From contig NC_068565.1 of assembly GCF_025698545.1 (NCBI RefSeq), positions 2,046,001 to 2,110,000 of the forward strand: a stretch of 64,000 bases of DNA, given 5' to 3'. This stretch comes from Gossypium raimondii (taxonomy: Eukaryota; Streptophyta; Magnoliopsida; Malvales; Malvaceae). How positions within the stretch are numbered: the first letter of the stretch is position 1; the number at the start of each line of letters is the position of its first letter. The notes under the pieces were generated by a model. That model was not told where the DNA came from and did not search any database. It saw nothing but the letters and a program-made list of their open reading frames with translations. Of this stretch, positions 63,051 through 64,000 are shown piece after piece. The translations under genes and the position numbers were made by a program.

Positions 63051-63428
63051 ATGCGAAGCTCTAGATTCTCGATGTTCCTCGCGATTTGCGCAATCCTGGC
63101 CGTCCACGTGGCGGTTACAACTTCTTCTCCGACGTTTGATTTCGCCGGCGACCATTTCCTCCAGATCAAATCGGAATGCAGCGGATCCATCGCTGAGTGC
63201 CTGATGCAAGGCGGGGAGGACTCGTCGGACTTCGATGCCGAGTTCGCCGTGGGATCCGAGATCAGCAGGCGCATTTTAGCGGCGAGACGGTACATCAGCT
63301 ACGGTGCACTGAGGAGAAACACTGTGCCGTGCTCGCGACGCGGCGCATCTTATTACAACTGCCGACCTGGAGCTCAGGCGAATCCCTACTCACGCGGATG
63401 CAGTAGAATTACACGCTGTCGGCGGTAG
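63051..63428 (+). CDS. RALF peptide precursor (RALF33/RALF23 type), 125 residues
   Basis: RALFs are secreted peptides sensed by FERONIA-type receptor kinases; they raise apoplastic pH and restrain growth. The precursor shows a hydrophobic signal peptide (about 1-25). The propeptide has two Cys (43, 50) in SECSGSIAEC. RRIL at 73-76 is the site-1-protease cleavage motif. The mature peptide begins AARRYISYGALRRN, with the YISY receptor-binding motif at 81-84 and four Cys (94, 104, 117, 123) expected to form two disulfides in VPCSRRGASYYNCRPGAQAN and PYSRGCSRITRCRR. Single exon. RPGAQ replaces RRGAQ or KPGAQ of relatives. Complete and probably functional. Which Arabidopsis RALF is the orthologue is not decided. 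Confidence 0.96.
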   Translation: MRSSRFSMFLAICAILAVHVAVTTSSPTFDFAGDHFLQIKSECSGSIAECLMQGGEDSSDFDAEFAVGSEISRRILAARRYISYGALRRNTVPCSRRGASYYNCRPGAQANPYSRGCSRITRCRR

Positions 63429-64000
63429 ATTTATTTTTACAAGTCTTTTTAAATAATAAAAATAATATTGTTTCATTTATAATTATGTCTGTTGTTGTTG
63501 TCATGTTGATTGGATGGATTGTTGTTTATAAAATTATTATTATTTTTTTACCAATATTTATTAAATTCGTATATAAAATAACCGACTGGTATAAATTTTA
63601 AGATTATTGGATGAACTTATATTATAATTTTATTTATAATATTATTTTATATCTTGCATTGGATTTACTCTACTGTAATTGCTTTTATTTTTATTTTTTG
63701 GGTGCATAATGTTAGTGAGATTTTTATTTGTAGGATTTATTTATTTATTTAATTATTTTCTTAAGTAAATATGAGATTTATTACTACAAATTGCCAATAA
63801 GAGTAAATTTTGTTAATGGAAAATAATTGGATATTTAAAGCCTCACTTTTTAGGTTGTGATGTCGGTGGGTTTGATTAATTGAAAGCTAGTTTAATGAAA
63901 TTCTCATAAATATTAATTTAAGGAACAATCAGAATTATCGAATCAACTTAGATGGTCAGTTAAATGAATTAATCCAAAATGCATCATCTTAATTCTTATA
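63429..64000. other. RALF 3' flank
   Basis: AT-rich DNA; the first ~100 bases are probably the 3' UTR with AATAAT-like polyadenylation words near 63452-63467. Nothing else recognised. Confidence 0.5.

Noticed and set aside
63002-63406. Other frames over the RALF gene
   Set aside because: Signal peptide, RRIL, YISY and four-Cys pattern fit only the 63051-63428 frame.

Overview
This window is nuclear DNA from a eudicot plant. The introns, the AT-rich intergenic DNA full of small inverted-repeat transposons, the two long TGTAACACCCC-type LTRs and the gene set fit a Malvaceae genome, most likely cotton (Gossypium). The genus is inferred from memory of similar sequence, not from a search.

Layout. 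(1) Positions 1 to about 32,440 hold a head-to-tail array of mTERF genes, all on the minus strand: mT1 (1038-2171, one premature stop), mT2 (4773-5927), mT3 (11415-12569), mT4 (17325-18534, wrecked), mT5 (19545-20669), mT6 (22272-23432), mT7 (24910-26055), mT8 (27522-28679, frameshifted), mT9 (30140-31309) and a ~150-bp relic, mT10 (32287-32437). Six look intact (374-389 codons, no introns, Arg-rich mitochondrial-type N-terminus). Position 1 already matches the 5' flank of these genes, so the array runs off the left edge. Two long LTR fossils (7033-9972 and 14602-16948) sit between copies. (2) 33200-37618, minus: CUL1, 19 coding exons, 744 residues, the scaffold of SCF ubiquitin ligases. (3) 41259-41488: a fragment of plastid 23S rRNA in the nucleus. 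(4) 41750-42331, plus: NIP7, 60S ribosome biogenesis. (5) 48342-48680, plus: an FPF1-like gene. (6) 54627-57202, minus: a VAMP72-type R-SNARE in 5 exons, closest to VAMP724. (7) 57762-60860: two decayed LINE RNase H stretches. (8) 63051-63428, plus: a RALF peptide precursor of the RALF33/RALF23 type. The rest is AT-rich intergenic DNA with at least five families of small TIR elements, two hAT-like elements, a Tourist-like MITE and LTR fragments.

How it fits together. The single-copy genes are ordinary housekeeping and signalling genes with no evident joint function. The dynamic part is the mTERF array. Its copies are mosaics. mT2 combines the 5' half and upstream DNA of an mT1-like gene with the 3' half and downstream DNA of an mT3-like gene, as expected from unequal crossing-over inside the gene. 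The same logic applies to mT7-mT8-mT9. A MITE shared by the mT1 and mT2 upstream regions and an LTR private to mT2-mT3 order the events. The central mTERF repeats differ most between copies while the C-terminal part is nearly fixed. Birth-and-death evolution of organelle-targeted nucleic-acid-binding proteins recalls the Rf-PPR clusters that police mitochondrial transcripts; that parallel is inference.
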